DNA of 64,000 bases, taken from NCBI RefSeq assembly GCF_000576425.1, contig NZ_KK069988.1:105976-169975 (forward strand), given 5' to 3'. Both the position numbers and the translations under genes were made by a program. Shown piece by piece: positions 50,450 to 60,481 of the stretch. Position 1 is the stretch's first letter, and each line of letters begins with the position of its first letter. This stretch comes from Brachybacterium phenoliresistens. GTDB lineage: Bacteria > Actinomycetota > Actinomycetes > Actinomycetales > Dermabacteraceae. The notes beneath the pieces were generated by a model. It saw only the letters and a program-made list of their open reading frames with translations. It was not told the origin of the DNA and made no database searches.

Positions 50450-50931
50450 GAGGCCTCCTCCAAGGTTCTGGGCGCTGGGACGACCGTACGACCGCGCACC
50501 GGGACGGGGAGGGGACGAAGGTCCCGGGGCGACCGGGACGCACAGGACCCGGCCCTCAGCGTAACGCCGCTCACACCGCCGCCGGGGCGGTCCGACCCCG
50601 CCCCCGGGGCCCGCCCCGGGGGCGCGGGCGGGCCGGCGCCGGGCGGGGGTCGAGGGGCGGCGGTGCGACGTGCCTGCGCCGGAGAACGGGTGCTGTGCGA
50701 TACTGTCGACAGCGCTCCTCCGCCCCGTACCGGGCAGAGGAACCTCCCGGCGTTGTCCCGCCGAGCACCGGCTGCGCGTCCTACGCGACCGAGGTGGCTT
50801 CGAGCAGACAGCATCGCTGCGCTCCCTGATTCCGGGGAGCAGCGCGACGGCGAGGGCAGACGACTTCCGTCCCCAGGGACGATGACACGCGGACGCAGGG
50901 TGCGCTGGGTTTCGCAGAAGGAGCAGCCCCC
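50450..50931. other. 482-base divergent control region of cydA and rne
   Basis: No gene seen. Toward cydA: possible -10 TACGCT (50558-50563, minus strand), about 110 bases from the start, followed by a GTCCCGG/CCGGGAC hairpin. Toward rne: possible -10 TACTGT (50701-50706) beside CTGTCGACAG, leaving a 5' leader of about 220 bases. RNase E messages often have long leaders used for feedback; that is family knowledge. Confidence 0.4.
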
Positions 50932-53900
50932 ATGGCTGAGGACACCCGCACGCCCGACGATTCGTCGTCGCCCACCGAGAACGACAGCACCGAGGCACCG
51001 CGCCGCCGGACCCGCCGCCGCGCCGGAGCGCCGGCCGGAGCGCCCGCAGCGACGGCCGCCCCCGCGGAGGACGCCCCCCGCACCCCGCTCACGAGCGTCC
51101 CCGAGCACGCCGCCGCCGTCGTCGAGACGCCCGCCGCACCGGCCCGCACCAAGCGCCGCCGCGCCGGCGCCCCCGCCGGTCCGCCTGTGCTGGAGGAGAA
51201 GCCGGCCCAGGCCCCCGCCGAGCAGGCCGCGCCGGCCGAGGACGCGCCGGCCGAGGACGCGCCCGCCGCGGACGTCCCGGCCGCTCCCGAGGCCTCCGCC
51301 CCTGCACCGGCCGAGGACGAGACCGCCGCCCCCGGGACCGACGAGGACGCCGCCGCGGACGAGGACGCCGCGGACGAGGACGCGCCGGCCGAGGACGCGC
51401 AGGACGGCGGCGCCCCGGCTCCCGCCGAGGAGCCCGCCCCCCGCGCCGACGGCGGCATCGCTGCGGACCTCGAGGCCCTGGCCACCGCCCGGGGCGCCGC
51501 CGGCTCGTCGCGCGGCGCGGACACCGACCGCCGCGCCCAGGCGCAGATCGACTTCGCCTCCCTGCTCTTCCAGGCGCCCACCCCGGTGGCGCCCCGCACC
51601 ACCGTCGGCGCCCAGGACGCGCCGGTGGGCTCCACCGACATCGCCTTCGGCGCCCCGGAGGCCGGCGAGGACGCCCGCGAGGACGAGGACGACACCTCGG
51701 CCGACGGCGCCGCCTCCTCCCCGGCCGCGGACGAGGACGACGAGGGCTCGGCGAGCCGTCGCCGCCGCCGTCGCGGAGGCCGCGGCCGTCGCGGTCGCGG
51801 GCGCCAGGACGAGGAGGAGACCGAGGACTCCGAGGAGGAGGCCGCCCCCTCGCGCCGCTCCCGCCGCCGTCAGGAGAGCACCTCCTCGCGCGAGTCGGAG
51901 AAGGCCCCCGAGACCGCGGCCGACGAGGACGCCGCCGGTGCCTCCGAGGATTCCGAGGACCGCAAGGACGAGTCCGGGGAGGAGGCGCAGAGCGGCTCCA
52001 GCTCCCGCCGTCGCCGTCGTCGCCGCCGCTCGGGCAGCTCCTCCTCCACGGGGGACGCCGCCTCCTCGGACGACCCGCCCAACACCGTGGTCAAGGTGCG
52101 CGAGGCCCGCGACGAGGTCAAGTCCGTCAAGGGCTCCACGCGCCTGGAGGCCAAGAAGCAGCGTCGGCGCGAGGGCCGCGACAACGGCCGCCGCCGCACC
52201 GTGATCACCGAGGCCGAGTTCCTGGCGCGCCGCGAGTCCGTCAAGCGCTCGATGGTGGTGCGCGAGCGCTCCGGCCGGGTGCAGATCGCCGTGCTCGAGG
52301 ACGACATCCTCGTCGAGCACTACGTCGCCCAGAAGTCGCAGACCTCGATGGTCGGCAACGTGGTCCTCGGCAAGGTGCAGAACGTGCTGCCGTCCATGGA
52401 GGCCGCCTTCGTCGACATCGGCAAGGGCCGCAACGCCGTGCTGTACGCCGGCGAGGTCAACTGGGACGCCGCGGGCCTGGAGGGCCAGCCGCGTCGCATC
52501 GAGCTCGCCCTCAAGAGCGGCGACCCCGTGCTGGTGCAGGTCACCAAGGACCCCATCGGCCACAAGGGTGCGCGCCTGACGAGCCAGATCTCTCTGCCCG
52601 GCCGCTATGTCGTGTTCGTCCCGGGCGGCTCGATGACGGGCATCTCCCGCAAGCTGCCCGACAACGAGCGCACGCGCCTGAAGAAGATCATGCGCCAGGT
52701 CATCCCCGAGGACGCGGGCGTCATCGTGCGCACCGCCGCCGAGGGCGCCAGCGAGGAGGAGCTCACCCGCGACGTCGAGCGCCTGCGCGCCCAGTGGGCG
52801 AAGATCCAGAAGGCCCAGAAGTCCAAGAGCGCCCCCGCCGCGCTGTCGACCGAGCCGGACCTGGCCATCAAGGTCGTGCGCGACGTGTTCAACGAGGACT
52901 TCACCTCGCTCATCGTCCAGGGGGAGCGCACCTACGAGGAGGTCCACGAGTACGTCTCCTCGGTGGCGCCGGACCTCCTGGAGCGCCTGACCAAGCACGT
53001 CGGCGACAAGGACGTGTTCGCCAAGCACCGCATCGACGAGCAGCTGCTCAAGGCCATGGACCGCAAGGTCTACCTGCCCTCGGGCGGGTCCCTGGTGATC
53101 GACCGCACCGAGGCCATGACCGTGGTCGACGTGAACACCGGCAAGTTCACCGGCTCGGGCGGCTCCCTCGAGGAGACCGTGACCCGCAACAACCTCGAGG
53201 CGGCCGAGGAGATCGTCCGCCAGCTGCGCCTGCGGGACATCGGCGGCATCATCGTCATCGACTTCATCGACATGGTGCTCGAGGCCAACCGCGACCTCGT
53301 GCTGCGCCGCATGGTCGAGTGCCTGGGCCGCGACCGCACCAAGCACCAGGTCGCCGAGGTCACCTCGCTGGGCCTGGTGCAGATGACCCGCAAGCGCGTC
53401 AGCCAGGGACTGGTGGAGACCTTCTCGACCACCTGCGAGGCCTGCAACGGCCGCGGCGTGACCATCGACATCGACGGCGGCCACGACCACGCGCCCGCCG
53501 CCGAGCGCAGCGAGGACGAGTCGTCCTCCTCCCGCTCGGGACGCAAGGGGCGCAAGTCCCGCGGCGGCTCCGCGAAGGATGCCGTGAGCGACCTGGTCGA
53601 GGAGCGCTCCGCCGATGTGCACCGCCTCGAGGAGGACGAGAGCTCCCGGGCCCTCGCCCGGGCGACCATCGCCTCGATCGCGGCGGCCACCACCGGTCAC
53701 GCGCACCCGGAGGTCGTCGTCGACGGCCAGGTGATCAGCATCGGGGATGCGGGCCGGAGCGCCTCCGAGGAGGCCGACGCCCCGGCGACGGCGAAGCCCG
53801 CGGACGGATCGGCCGCGGACTCGGCAGACGCCGCGGCGGAGGCCCCCGCCGCGGACGCGCCGGCGCCCGACGCCGCCGAGGGCTCCGCGGAGGCCGAGCA

Positions 53901-54228
53901 GACGGAGAAGCCGGCGGAGGAGCCGGCGAAGAAGTCCTCGCGCGCCCCCCGCACGTCCCGCAGCCGTCGCCGCACCCGCAGCAGCGCGGCCTCGGCCGCC
54001 GAGGAGACGGCGGGGGAGGCGGCCCCGGCCGCCGAGCAGCCCGCTGCCGCCGAGCAGCCTGCTGCCGCCGAGCAGCCCGCCGCCTCGGCGCAGGAGTCGC
54101 CGGAGCCCGCCTCCGACGCCTCCCCGGCGCCCGATGCCGCTCCGGCCTCGGATGCGGCTCCGGCGCCGGATCCCGCCCCGGAGGAGTCGGCCCCTGCCGG
54201 CGCCTCGGAGGGGGATCCCGCGTCCTGA
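50932..54228 (+). CDS. rne: Ribonuclease E/G family protein
   Basis: A 1098-residue endoribonuclease, the main mRNA-decay and rRNA-processing enzyme. Residues 1-420 are disordered, Ala/Pro/Glu/Asp-rich, with Arg patches (RRRRRGGRGRRGRGR). The catalytic core starts near 425 with an S1 domain (VVLGKVQNVLPSMEAAFVDI), then the DNase I-like metal site (VVDVNTGKFTGSGG and IIVIDFIDM) and the zinc-link CEACNGRG. The last 250 residues are disordered with AAEQP repeats. AGAAGGAGC precedes the ATG. The long N-terminal extension is typical of actinobacteria. Confidence 0.93.
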   Translation: MAEDTRTPDDSSSPTENDSTEAPRRRTRRRAGAPAGAPAATAAPAEDAPRTPLTSVPEHAAAVVETPAAPARTKRRRAGAPAGPPVLEEKPAQAPAEQAAPAEDAPAEDAPAADVPAAPEASAPAPAEDETAAPGTDEDAAADEDAADEDAPAEDAQDGGAPAPAEEPAPRADGGIAADLEALATARGAAGSSRGADTDRRAQAQIDFASLLFQAPTPVAPRTTVGAQDAPVGSTDIAFGAPEAGEDAREDEDDTSADGAASSPAADEDDEGSASRRRRRRGGRGRRGRGRQDEEETEDSEEEAAPSRRSRRRQESTSSRESEKAPETAADEDAAGASEDSEDRKDESGEEAQSGSSSRRRRRRRRSGSSSSTGDAASSDDPPNTVVKVREARDEVKSVKGSTRLEAKKQRRREGRDNGRRRTVITEAEFLARRESVKRSMVVRERSGRVQIAVLEDDILVEHYVAQKSQTSMVGNVVLGKVQNVLPSMEAAFVDIGKGRNAVLYAGEVNWDAAGLEGQPRRIELALKSGDPVLVQVTKDPIGHKGARLTSQISLPGRYVVFVPGGSMTGISRKLPDNERTRLKKIMRQVIPEDAGVIVRTAAEGASEEELTRDVERLRAQWAKIQKAQKSKSAPAALSTEPDLAIKVVRDVFNEDFTSLIVQGERTYEEVHEYVSSVAPDLLERLTKHVGDKDVFAKHRIDEQLLKAMDRKVYLPSGGSLVIDRTEAMTVVDVNTGKFTGSGGSLEETVTRNNLEAAEEIVRQLRLRDIGGIIVIDFIDMVLEANRDLVLRRMVECLGRDRTKHQVAEVTSLGLVQMTRKRVSQGLVETFSTTCEACNGRGVTIDIDGGHDHAPAAERSEDESSSSRSGRKGRKSRGGSAKDAVSDLVEERSADVHRLEEDESSRALARATIASIAAATTGHAHPEVVVDGQVISIGDAGRSASEEADAPATAKPADGSAADSADAAAEAPAADAPAPDAAEGSAEAEQTEKPAEEPAKKSSRAPRTSRSRRRTRSSAASAAEETAGEAAPAAEQPAAAEQPAAAEQPAASAQESPEPASDASPAPDAAPASDAAPAPDPAPEESAPAGASEGDPAS

Positions 54229-54316
54229 GGGGCGCGACCATCTCCACCGGCGGCCCGCGCGTGATGCGTTCCACAGCTCTGGAGCGCATCTGCGCTGGTC
54301 GCGGGGGGTTTGATGG

Positions 54317-54346
54317 TTGACCCGGGGGTTGCGGAGATCGTAAGCT
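54317..54346 (+). promoter_or_regulatory. Promoter of rplU-rpmA
   Basis: TTGACC (54317-54322), 18-base spacer, TAAGCT (54341-54346). Transcription would start about 160 bases before rplU, leaving a long leader that could hold feedback control; I see no recognisable riboswitch in it. Confidence 0.65.
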
Positions 54347-54515
54347 GTCCCCTGGCGCACTTCGGCGCCGCAGTCGTGTTCGTCGCTCCGGCTACGCGCG
54401 ACCGCCCCTCCCGCCCGGCCTGATCCCCATCGGGCAGGGCGCGGTCGACGGTCGCTGGTCCGCGGGCCTTCGACGGAACCAGACATATTCGCATTGAACG
54501 AGATGGAGCATTGAC

Positions 54516-54824
54516 GTGGTGTACGCAATCGTCCGCGCAGGCGGTCGTCAGGAGAAGGTGTCGGTCGGCGACACCATCGTGATCAACCGTGTGGCCGGCG
54601 AGGCGGGCGACAGCGTTCAGTTCGCTCCCGTCCTCCTGGTCGACGGCGACAAGGTCACCTCCTCGCAGGAGGAGCTCGAGAAGGTCACCGTGACCGGCGA
54701 GATCGTGGAGGCCCTCCGCGGCCCCAAGGTCCGCATCCTCAAGTACAAGAACAAGACCGGCTACAAGAAGCGCCAGGGCCACCGTCAGGAACTGACCCGG
54801 CTCACCATCACGGGCATCGCCTGA
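54516..54824 (+). CDS. rplU: 50S ribosomal protein L21
   Basis: A 102-residue protein, normal length. It starts VVYAIVRAGGRQEKVSVGD and has the C-terminal KYKNKTGYKKRQGHRQ that binds 23S rRNA. GTG start at 54516; a purine-rich GAGATGGAG lies 8-16 bases upstream. Co-transcribed with rpmA, 45 bases downstream. Confidence 0.97.
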   Translation: MVYAIVRAGGRQEKVSVGDTIVINRVAGEAGDSVQFAPVLLVDGDKVTSSQEELEKVTVTGEIVEALRGPKVRILKYKNKTGYKKRQGHRQELTRLTITGIA

Positions 54825-54869
54825 GCGCGATCCCCACCCGGCGACAACGAGACGGAAGAAGGTACCGAC

Positions 54870-55124
54870 ATGGCACATAAGAAGGGCGCAAGCTCCTCGA
54901 AGAACGGCCGCGACTCCAACGCGCAGCGCCTCGGCGTGAAGCGCTTCGGCGGCCAGGAGGTCGGCGCGGGCGAGATCCTCATCCGCCAGCGCGGCACCCG
55001 CATCCACCCCGGTGACGGCGTGGGTCGCGGCAACGACGACACCCTGTTCGCCCTCACCGCGGGCGTCGTGGAGTTCGGTCGCAAGCGCGACCGCCGCGTC
55101 GTCAACGTGGTCGCCGGAGCCTGA
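54870..55124 (+). CDS. rpmA: 50S ribosomal protein L27
   Basis: An 84-residue protein with the N-terminal [20 protein letters not shown] that reaches the peptidyl-transferase centre. No Firmicute-type cleavable N-terminal extension is present. GGAAGAAGG precedes the ATG. Confidence 0.98.
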   Translation: MAHKKGASSSKNGRDSNAQRLGVKRFGGQEVGAGEILIRQRGTRIHPGDGVGRGNDDTLFALTAGVVEFGRKRDRRVVNVVAGA

Positions 55125-55166
55125 TCCGGCACGGCCCCGGGCGACCGGGGCGGCGAGCACACCCAG

Positions 55167-55199
55167 ACAAGGGGCGGAGCCGACGGCTCCGCCCCTTGT
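55167..55199 (+). terminator. Terminator of rplU-rpmA
   Basis: Perfect 15-bp stem (55167-55181 with 55185-55199), loop GAC, 42 bases after rpmA. Confidence 0.85.
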
Positions 55200-55264
55200 C
55201 GTCGTCGCGGCGGGACCCCCGTCGCGCATAGCATCACACCATCCCGATCCCAGGAGGAGAGCCC

Positions 55265-56878
55265 ATGGTCTCGTTCGTCGACCGCGTCGTGCTGAGCGTG
55301 AAGGCCGGCGACGGCGGACACGGCGCCGCCTCGATCCGGAGGGAGAAGTTCAAGCCCCTGGCCGGTCCCGACGGCGCCAACGGAGGGCGCGGCGGGGACG
55401 TGATCCTCGAGGTCGACGCCTCCACCACGACGCTGCTCAGCTACCACCACAAGCCGCACCAGAAGGCTCCCTCCGGGGACTTCGGCAAGGGCGATCTCCG
55501 TCACGGGGCGCGCGGCGAGGACCTCGTCCTGCCCGTGCCGGACGGCACGGTCGTCCATGCCGAGGACGGCACGGTGCTCGCGGACCTCGTGGGCATCGGC
55601 TCGCGCTTCGTGGCCGCCCGCGGCGGCCAGGGCGGACTGGGCAACGCGGCGCTCGCCTCGAGCAAGCGAAAGGCCCCCGGCTTCGCGCTGCTCGGCGAGC
55701 CCGGGCAGGAGCGTCGGCTGATCCTCGAGCTCAAGTCCGTCGCGGACGTGGCCCTGGTCGGCTACCCCAGCGCCGGCAAGAGCTCGCTCATCGCGGCGAT
55801 GAGCGCGGCCCGCCCGAAGATCGCGGACTATCCGTTCACCACCTTGGTGCCGAACCTCGGCGTGGTCGAGGCGGGGGAGTTCCGCTACACCATCGCCGAC
55901 GTCCCCGGCCTGATCCCGGGGGCGAGCGAGGGCAAGGGCCTGGGCCTGGACTTCCTGCGCCACATCGAGCGCTGCCATGTGATCGTGCACGTGCTGGACG
56001 CGGCGACCCTGGAGTCCGATCGCGACCCGCTCGGGGATCTGCGCACCATCGAGGCGGAGCTCGCGGCCTACGCCGACGGGCTGGACGCCGACGCCGGGGC
56101 CCGCGTCCCGCTGCTCGAGCGCCCGACGGTGATCGTGCTGAACAAGACGGACCTGCCCGACGGCTCGGACATGGCCGAGCTGGTGCGGGACTCCCTGGGC
56201 GAGCGCGGCGTGCCCGTGCTCGAGGTCAGCGCCGTCTCCCGCAAGGGCCTGCGCGAGCTCTCCTTCGAGCTGGGTCGTCTGGTGGAGCAGGCGCGCGCCG
56301 CCCTGCCCGAGCCGACCCTCGCCCCCATCGTGCTGACCCCCGAGGCGCAGGACTCCGCCGGCTTCCGGGTGGTCACCGAGCAGTACGACGGCGCGACCGC
56401 GTACCGCGTGATCGGCGACAAGCCCGAGCGCTGGGTGCGCCAGACCCAGTTCTCCAACGACGAGGCCGTCGGCTACCTCGCCGACCGCCTGGCCCGCCTG
56501 GGCGTGGAGGAGGAGCTCTACCGCGCCGGGGCCGTCGCCGGGGACACCGTCCTCATCGGGCCGGGCCAGGACGCCGTGGTCTTCGACTGGGAGCCGACCA
56601 TGATGGGCGGCGCCGAGCTGCTGGGCCGTCGCGGCACGGACCGGCGCATGGAGGACCACCATCGGCCCACCCGCGAGCAGAAGCGCGAGGACCAGAAGGC
56701 CCGCACCGCGGCCCGGCTCGGGCGCATCGCCGCCATGGAGGAGGAGCGCCGTTCCGGCCACTGGACCGACCCTGCGGCCGCCGATCCGGCTGTGACCTCC
56801 GTCTCCGATCCGGCAGGGGAATTCCCACGTGGTGAGATCTCGGAGGACCAGAACGCGGAACAGCGCGAGGATGGCTGA
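55265..56878 (+). CDS. obg: GTPase Obg (CgtA)
   Basis: A 537-residue ribosome-associated GTPase. The Gly-rich Obg domain covers about residues 1-158. The G domain has [10 protein letters not shown] (G1), [16 protein letters not shown] (G3) and NKTD (G4). The OCT domain (about 365-440) follows, then a charged tail of about 85 residues rich in Arg and Glu. It links ribosome assembly to growth. AGGAGGAGAG precedes the ATG. It leads into proB and proA, as often in actinobacteria. Confidence 0.96.
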   Translation: MVSFVDRVVLSVKAGDGGHGAASIRREKFKPLAGPDGANGGRGGDVILEVDASTTTLLSYHHKPHQKAPSGDFGKGDLRHGARGEDLVLPVPDGTVVHAEDGTVLADLVGIGSRFVAARGGQGGLGNAALASSKRKAPGFALLGEPGQERRLILELKSVADVALVGYPSAGKSSLIAAMSAARPKIADYPFTTLVPNLGVVEAGEFRYTIADVPGLIPGASEGKGLGLDFLRHIERCHVIVHVLDAATLESDRDPLGDLRTIEAELAAYADGLDADAGARVPLLERPTVIVLNKTDLPDGSDMAELVRDSLGERGVPVLEVSAVSRKGLRELSFELGRLVEQARAALPEPTLAPIVLTPEAQDSAGFRVVTEQYDGATAYRVIGDKPERWVRQTQFSNDEAVGYLADRLARLGVEEELYRAGAVAGDTVLIGPGQDAVVFDWEPTMMGGAELLGRRGTDRRMEDHHRPTREQKREDQKARTAARLGRIAAMEEERRSGHWTDPAAADPAVTSVSDPAGEFPRGEISEDQNAEQREDG

Positions 56879-56957
56879 CCAGCCGTGACCCTGCGGCGCC
56901 ACGGTGCCGGCTCCCCATCCGGCTCCGTCCAGCGACAGCGGAGAGGACGCCCCCTCA

Positions 56958-58109
56958 GTGACCGAATCCGACTTCACCACCCGTCTGCCTGCCCGACTGA
57001 CCACCCGTGAGAGCATCACCAGCGCCCGGCGCATCGTCATCAAGATCGGCTCCTCGTCCCTGACCGAGCCCTCGGGCCGCCTGGACGTCGAGCGGGTCCA
57101 CTCCCTGGCCGATGACGTCGTCACGCTCACCCGGCGCGGATGCGACGTCGTGCTGGTCAGCTCGGGAGCGATCGCTGCGGCGCTCGGCGTGCTGCGGCTG
57201 CCCGGCCGTCCCACCGACACCGCCGTGCAGCAGGCCGCCGCGAGCGTGGGCCAGGCGATCCTGGCGCGGGCCTGGTCGCGCGCCTTCGAGCGGCACGGCC
57301 GCATCACCGGCCAGGTCCTGCTCACCGAATCGGACGTGATCCGCTCGGAGACCTACCGCAACGTGCGCAGCTCCCTCGAGGCGCTGATGGATCTCGGGGT
57401 GATCCCCGTGGTCAACGAGAACGACGCCACCGCCACCCATGAGATCCGCTTCGGCGACAACGACCGCCTCGCCGCGCTCGTCTCCCAGCTGATCGGCGCG
57501 GACCTGCTCGTCCTGCTCACCGACGTCGACGCGCTGTACACCGCTCCGCCCAAGGAGCCGGGCGCCCAGCGCATCGACGTGGTCGCCGACGCCTCCTCGC
57601 TCGAGGGCGTCTCGGTCGGCTCGGTCGGCTCCCGGGTCGGCACCGGCGGGATGGTCACGAAGCTCGCCGCGGCCCAGCACGCCGCCACCACGGGGACGGC
57701 CACGATCCTGACCTCGGCCGCGAACGCGCGGTCCGTGCTCGACGGAGCGGACCAGGGCACCTTCTTCCCGGCCCATCGCGGCCGCCGGCGCTCCCGCCTG
57801 GTGTGGCTGCGCTTCGCCACCCGCGGGGCCGGCACCATCCAGGTCGACGAGGGCGCCGCCGCCGCGCTGCGCACCCGCCGCCGCTCCCTGCTCGCCGTCG
57901 GCATCGTCGGCGTCGACGGGACCTTCCCGGCCGGGGTGCCGGTGGATGTCGCCGGTCCGGACGGGGAGGTCATCGTGCGCGGACTGGTGGCCTTCTCGAG
58001 CGAGGAGATCACCCCGATGATGGGTCTGACCACGGGATCCGTGCGGCGCACCCTGGGGGAGCGGTACGCCCGCCCGGTGATCCACCGCGACGACCTCGTG
58101 CTGCTGTGA
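56958..58109 (+). CDS. proB: Glutamate 5-kinase
   Basis: A 383-residue enzyme that phosphorylates glutamate in the first step of proline synthesis. The kinase domain has [47 protein letters not shown] and [15 protein letters not shown]-terminal PUA domain follows from about residue 295. GTG 56958 has GGAGAGGA upstream; an ATG at 56904 would add 18 residues of low-complexity sequence. Confidence 0.95.
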   Translation: MTESDFTTRLPARLTTRESITSARRIVIKIGSSSLTEPSGRLDVERVHSLADDVVTLTRRGCDVVLVSSGAIAAALGVLRLPGRPTDTAVQQAAASVGQAILARAWSRAFERHGRITGQVLLTESDVIRSETYRNVRSSLEALMDLGVIPVVNENDATATHEIRFGDNDRLAALVSQLIGADLLVLLTDVDALYTAPPKEPGAQRIDVVADASSLEGVSVGSVGSRVGTGGMVTKLAAAQHAATTGTATILTSAANARSVLDGADQGTFFPAHRGRRRSRLVWLRFATRGAGTIQVDEGAAAALRTRRRSLLAVGIVGVDGTFPAGVPVDVAGPDGEVIVRGLVAFSSEEITPMMGLTTGSVRRTLGERYARPVIHRDDLVLL

Positions 58110-58156
58110 GGGGACATGCAGCGCGAGATGCCCACGACGCCGAGCGCCGCAGCTCC

Positions 58157-58162
58157 TACACT
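58157..58162 (+). promoter_or_regulatory. Leaderless -10 element TACACT of proA
   Basis: TACACT precedes the proA ATG by 6 bases, with no clear ribosome site, in the 59-base gap after proB. Confidence 0.5.
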
Positions 58163-58168
58163 CGAGGG

Positions 58169-59518
58169 ATGAGCATCCAGGAGCAGACCCCGGTGACCGA
58201 TCCTCAGACCGATACCGCGACCGCCCCGGAACCCACCGCCCCGCAGGGGGTGCGCGAGGCGGTGCTCGCCGCGGCATCCGCCGCGCGGGACGCCCAGCCG
58301 GCCCTCGCCCGGCTGACCCGCGACCGCAAGGACGCCGTCCTGCTGGCGATGGCCGAGGCGCTCGTCGCCCGGGCCGACGAGATCGTCACCGCGAACGCCC
58401 GTGACATCGAGGCGGCCGATGCCGCCGGCATCGAGGCGGGGCTGCGCGACCGGCTGCTGCTGACGCCCGAGCGCGTGGGGAGCATCGCCCAGCAGCTGCG
58501 GGACGCGGCGGCCCTGCCCGACCCGGTCGGCGAGGTGGTCCGCGGCTCGATCCTGCGCAACGGCCTCGAGCTGCGGCAGATGCGCGTCCCGCTCGGCGTG
58601 ATCGGCATGGTCTACGAGGCCCGCCCGAACGTCACGGTCGATGCCGCCGGTCTCGCCCTGAAGTCCGGCAACGCCGTGGTGCTGCGGGGCGGCTCGGCCG
58701 CCCTGCACTCGAACACGGCCCTCATCGCCGTGCTGCGCTCCGTGCTGGCCGAGCAGGGCCTGCCCGAGGACCTCGTGATCGGCATCGACGAGCACGGCCG
58801 GGACGGCGTGGGCGTGCTCATGACCGCCCGCGGTCTGGTCGACGTGCTGATCCCGCGCGGCGGCGCCGGGCTGATCGCCCGGGTCGTCGAGAACTCGACC
58901 GTGCCCGTGATCGAGACGGGGACCGGCAACACGCACATCCTCGTCGACGCGAGCGCCGACCTCGAGGCCGCCGCGGACATCGTGGTCAACGCCAAGACCC
59001 ATCGCATCGGCGTGTGCAACGCGCTGGAGACCCTGCTGGTGCATCGCGGCGTCGCCGAGCGCGCGCTCCCGCTGCTGGCCGAGCGCCTCGCCGCGAAGGA
59101 CGTCACCCTCCACGCCGACGACACCGCCCAGGAGATCCTCGCCGCGGCGGGCACGGCCGCGCGCGTGGTCCCGGCGACCTCGCAGGACTGGGAGACGGAG
59201 TACCTCTCCCTCGACCTCGCCGTGAAGGTCGTCGAGGATTTCGACGAGGCGCTGGCGCACATCCGCGCCCACTCCACCGGGCACACCGAGTCGATCCTCA
59301 CCCGCGACCTGGAGAGCCAGCGCCGCTTCCTCGCCGAGGTCGACTCGGCGGTGGTGATGGCCAACGCCTCCACCCGGTTCAGCGACGGCGGCGAGTTCGG
59401 CTTCGGCGCGGAGATCGGCATCTCGACCCAGAAGCTCCATGCCCGCGGCCCGATGGGCCTTCCCGAGATGACCACCACCAAGTGGATCGTGGTCGGACAG
59501 GGGCACGTGCGCCCCTGA
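58169..59518 (+). CDS. proA: Glutamate-5-semialdehyde dehydrogenase (gamma-glutamyl phosphate reductase)
   Basis: A 449-residue aldehyde-dehydrogenase-fold enzyme, second step of proline synthesis, acting on the product of proB. Conserved segments are [36 protein letters not shown], the catalytic-Cys region [17 protein letters not shown], and [19 protein letters not shown] near the end. A flexible start of about 25 residues precedes the fold. A leaderless -10 hexamer supports the ATG at 58169. Confidence 0.96.
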   Translation: MSIQEQTPVTDPQTDTATAPEPTAPQGVREAVLAAASAARDAQPALARLTRDRKDAVLLAMAEALVARADEIVTANARDIEAADAAGIEAGLRDRLLLTPERVGSIAQQLRDAAALPDPVGEVVRGSILRNGLELRQMRVPLGVIGMVYEARPNVTVDAAGLALKSGNAVVLRGGSAALHSNTALIAVLRSVLAEQGLPEDLVIGIDEHGRDGVGVLMTARGLVDVLIPRGGAGLIARVVENSTVPVIETGTGNTHILVDASADLEAAADIVVNAKTHRIGVCNALETLLVHRGVAERALPLLAERLAAKDVTLHADDTAQEILAAAGTAARVVPATSQDWETEYLSLDLAVKVVEDFDEALAHIRAHSTGHTESILTRDLESQRRFLAEVDSAVVMANASTRFSDGGEFGFGAEIGISTQKLHARGPMGLPEMTTTKWIVVGQGHVRP

Positions 59519-59528
59519 GCGGGACGGG

Positions 59529-59572
59529 CGCGCAGGCCGTGCGGCACTGAGACGCCCCGCACGGCCTGCGCG
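59529..59572 (+). terminator. Terminator of proA
   Basis: Perfect 16-bp stem (59529-59544 with 59557-59572), 12-base loop, 10 bases after the proA stop. Confidence 0.8.
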
Positions 59573-59639
59573 TGGCAGGCATCGCCTGCGCTGCGGCTAT
59601 GGGATGATGGTGTGGTCCATCGTCGAAAGGCCCCACCCC

Positions 59640-59858
59640 ATGATCGATCAGCTCCTGATCCTCGCCGAGAACGGCTCGCACTCCACGGAGGGCATTCCGC
59701 CGTACCTGGTCGGGGGCGGTTTCTTCATCGTCCTCATGTGCCTGCTCGGAATCACGTTCCTCTTCAGCGGGCTGAACCAGCCGCGCCGCCGGGAGGACGC
59801 CGCGGAGCACGGCGCCGAGCACCACGGGGCCTCGTCGACCGAGCGCCGCACCCGCTGA
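59640..59858 (+). CDS. Small conserved single-pass membrane protein
   Basis: A 72-residue protein with one transmembrane helix (about residues 22-45: [20 protein letters not shown]) and an acidic/basic soluble tail. It lies immediately before nadD, 5 bases from its start, as in related actinobacteria. The function is unknown. GAAAGG lies upstream of ATG 59640; a longer start at 59604 is possible but would add an unsupported 12 residues. Confidence 0.7.
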   Translation: MIDQLLILAENGSHSTEGIPPYLVGGGFFIVLMCLLGITFLFSGLNQPRRREDAAEHGAEHHGASSTERRTR

Positions 59859-59863
59859 ACCCG

Positions 59864-60481
59864 ATGGAGGCTCGGCGGCGACGCATCGGCGTGATGGGCG
59901 GGACCTTCGATCCCATCCACCACGGCCATCTCGTCGCAGCCAGCGAGGTGCAGAGCGTCTTCGGGCTGGACGAGGTCATCTTCGTCCCGACCGGCCGGCC
60001 CTGGCAGAAGTCGGACCGCCGCATCTCCGATCCCGAGCACCGCTACCTCATGACCGTCGTCGCCACGGCCGCGAACCCCGTGTTCACGGTCTCCCGCGTG
60101 GACGTGGACCGTCCCGGGGCGACCTACACGATCGACACCCTGCGCGACCTGTCCCAGCTCCACCCCGACGCGGACCTGTTCTTCATCACCGGGGCCGATG
60201 CCCTCCAGTCCATCCTCACCTGGAAGGACACCCAGGAGATCTTCGAGCTGGCGCACTTCGTCGGGGTCACGCGCCCCGAGCACGAGCTGGAGACCGACGG
60301 CCTGCCCGCGGATCGGGTCACCCTGATCGAGGTCCCCGCCATGGCGATCAGCTCGACGGACCTGCGCTCCCGCGTCGCCGGCGGCGCGCCGGTGTGGTAC
60401 CTGGTTCCCGACGGCGTGGTCCAATACATCAACAAGTACGCCCTCTACACAGGAGGTGACGGCGTTGACCGAGAGCACTGA
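59864..60481 (+). CDS. nadD: Nicotinate-nucleotide adenylyltransferase
   Basis: A 205-residue nucleotidyltransferase forming deamido-NAD in NAD synthesis. The motifs are [17 protein letters not shown] at the start and [11 protein letters not shown] near residue 165. Normal length. Its 3' end contains the AGGAGG ribosome site of the next gene and overlaps that gene by 17 bases. Confidence 0.95.
   Translation: MEARRRRIGVMGGTFDPIHHGHLVAASEVQSVFGLDEVIFVPTGRPWQKSDRRISDPEHRYLMTVVATAANPVFTVSRVDVDRPGATYTIDTLRDLSQLHPDADLFFITGADALQSILTWKDTQEIFELAHFVGVTRPEHELETDGLPADRVTLIEVPAMAISSTDLRSRVAGGAPVWYLVPDGVVQYINKYALYTGGDGVDREH

Noticed and set aside
50540..50580. CRP or Rex operator upstream of cydA (TGTGAGCGGCG...)
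   Set aside because: Only one half-site is present; the second half does not match TCACA or TCACAA.
51000..52080. RNase E N-terminal region as a separate disordered gene
   Set aside because: One continuous frame with a good ribosome site at 50932; long acidic and Arg-rich extensions are normal in actinobacterial RNase E.
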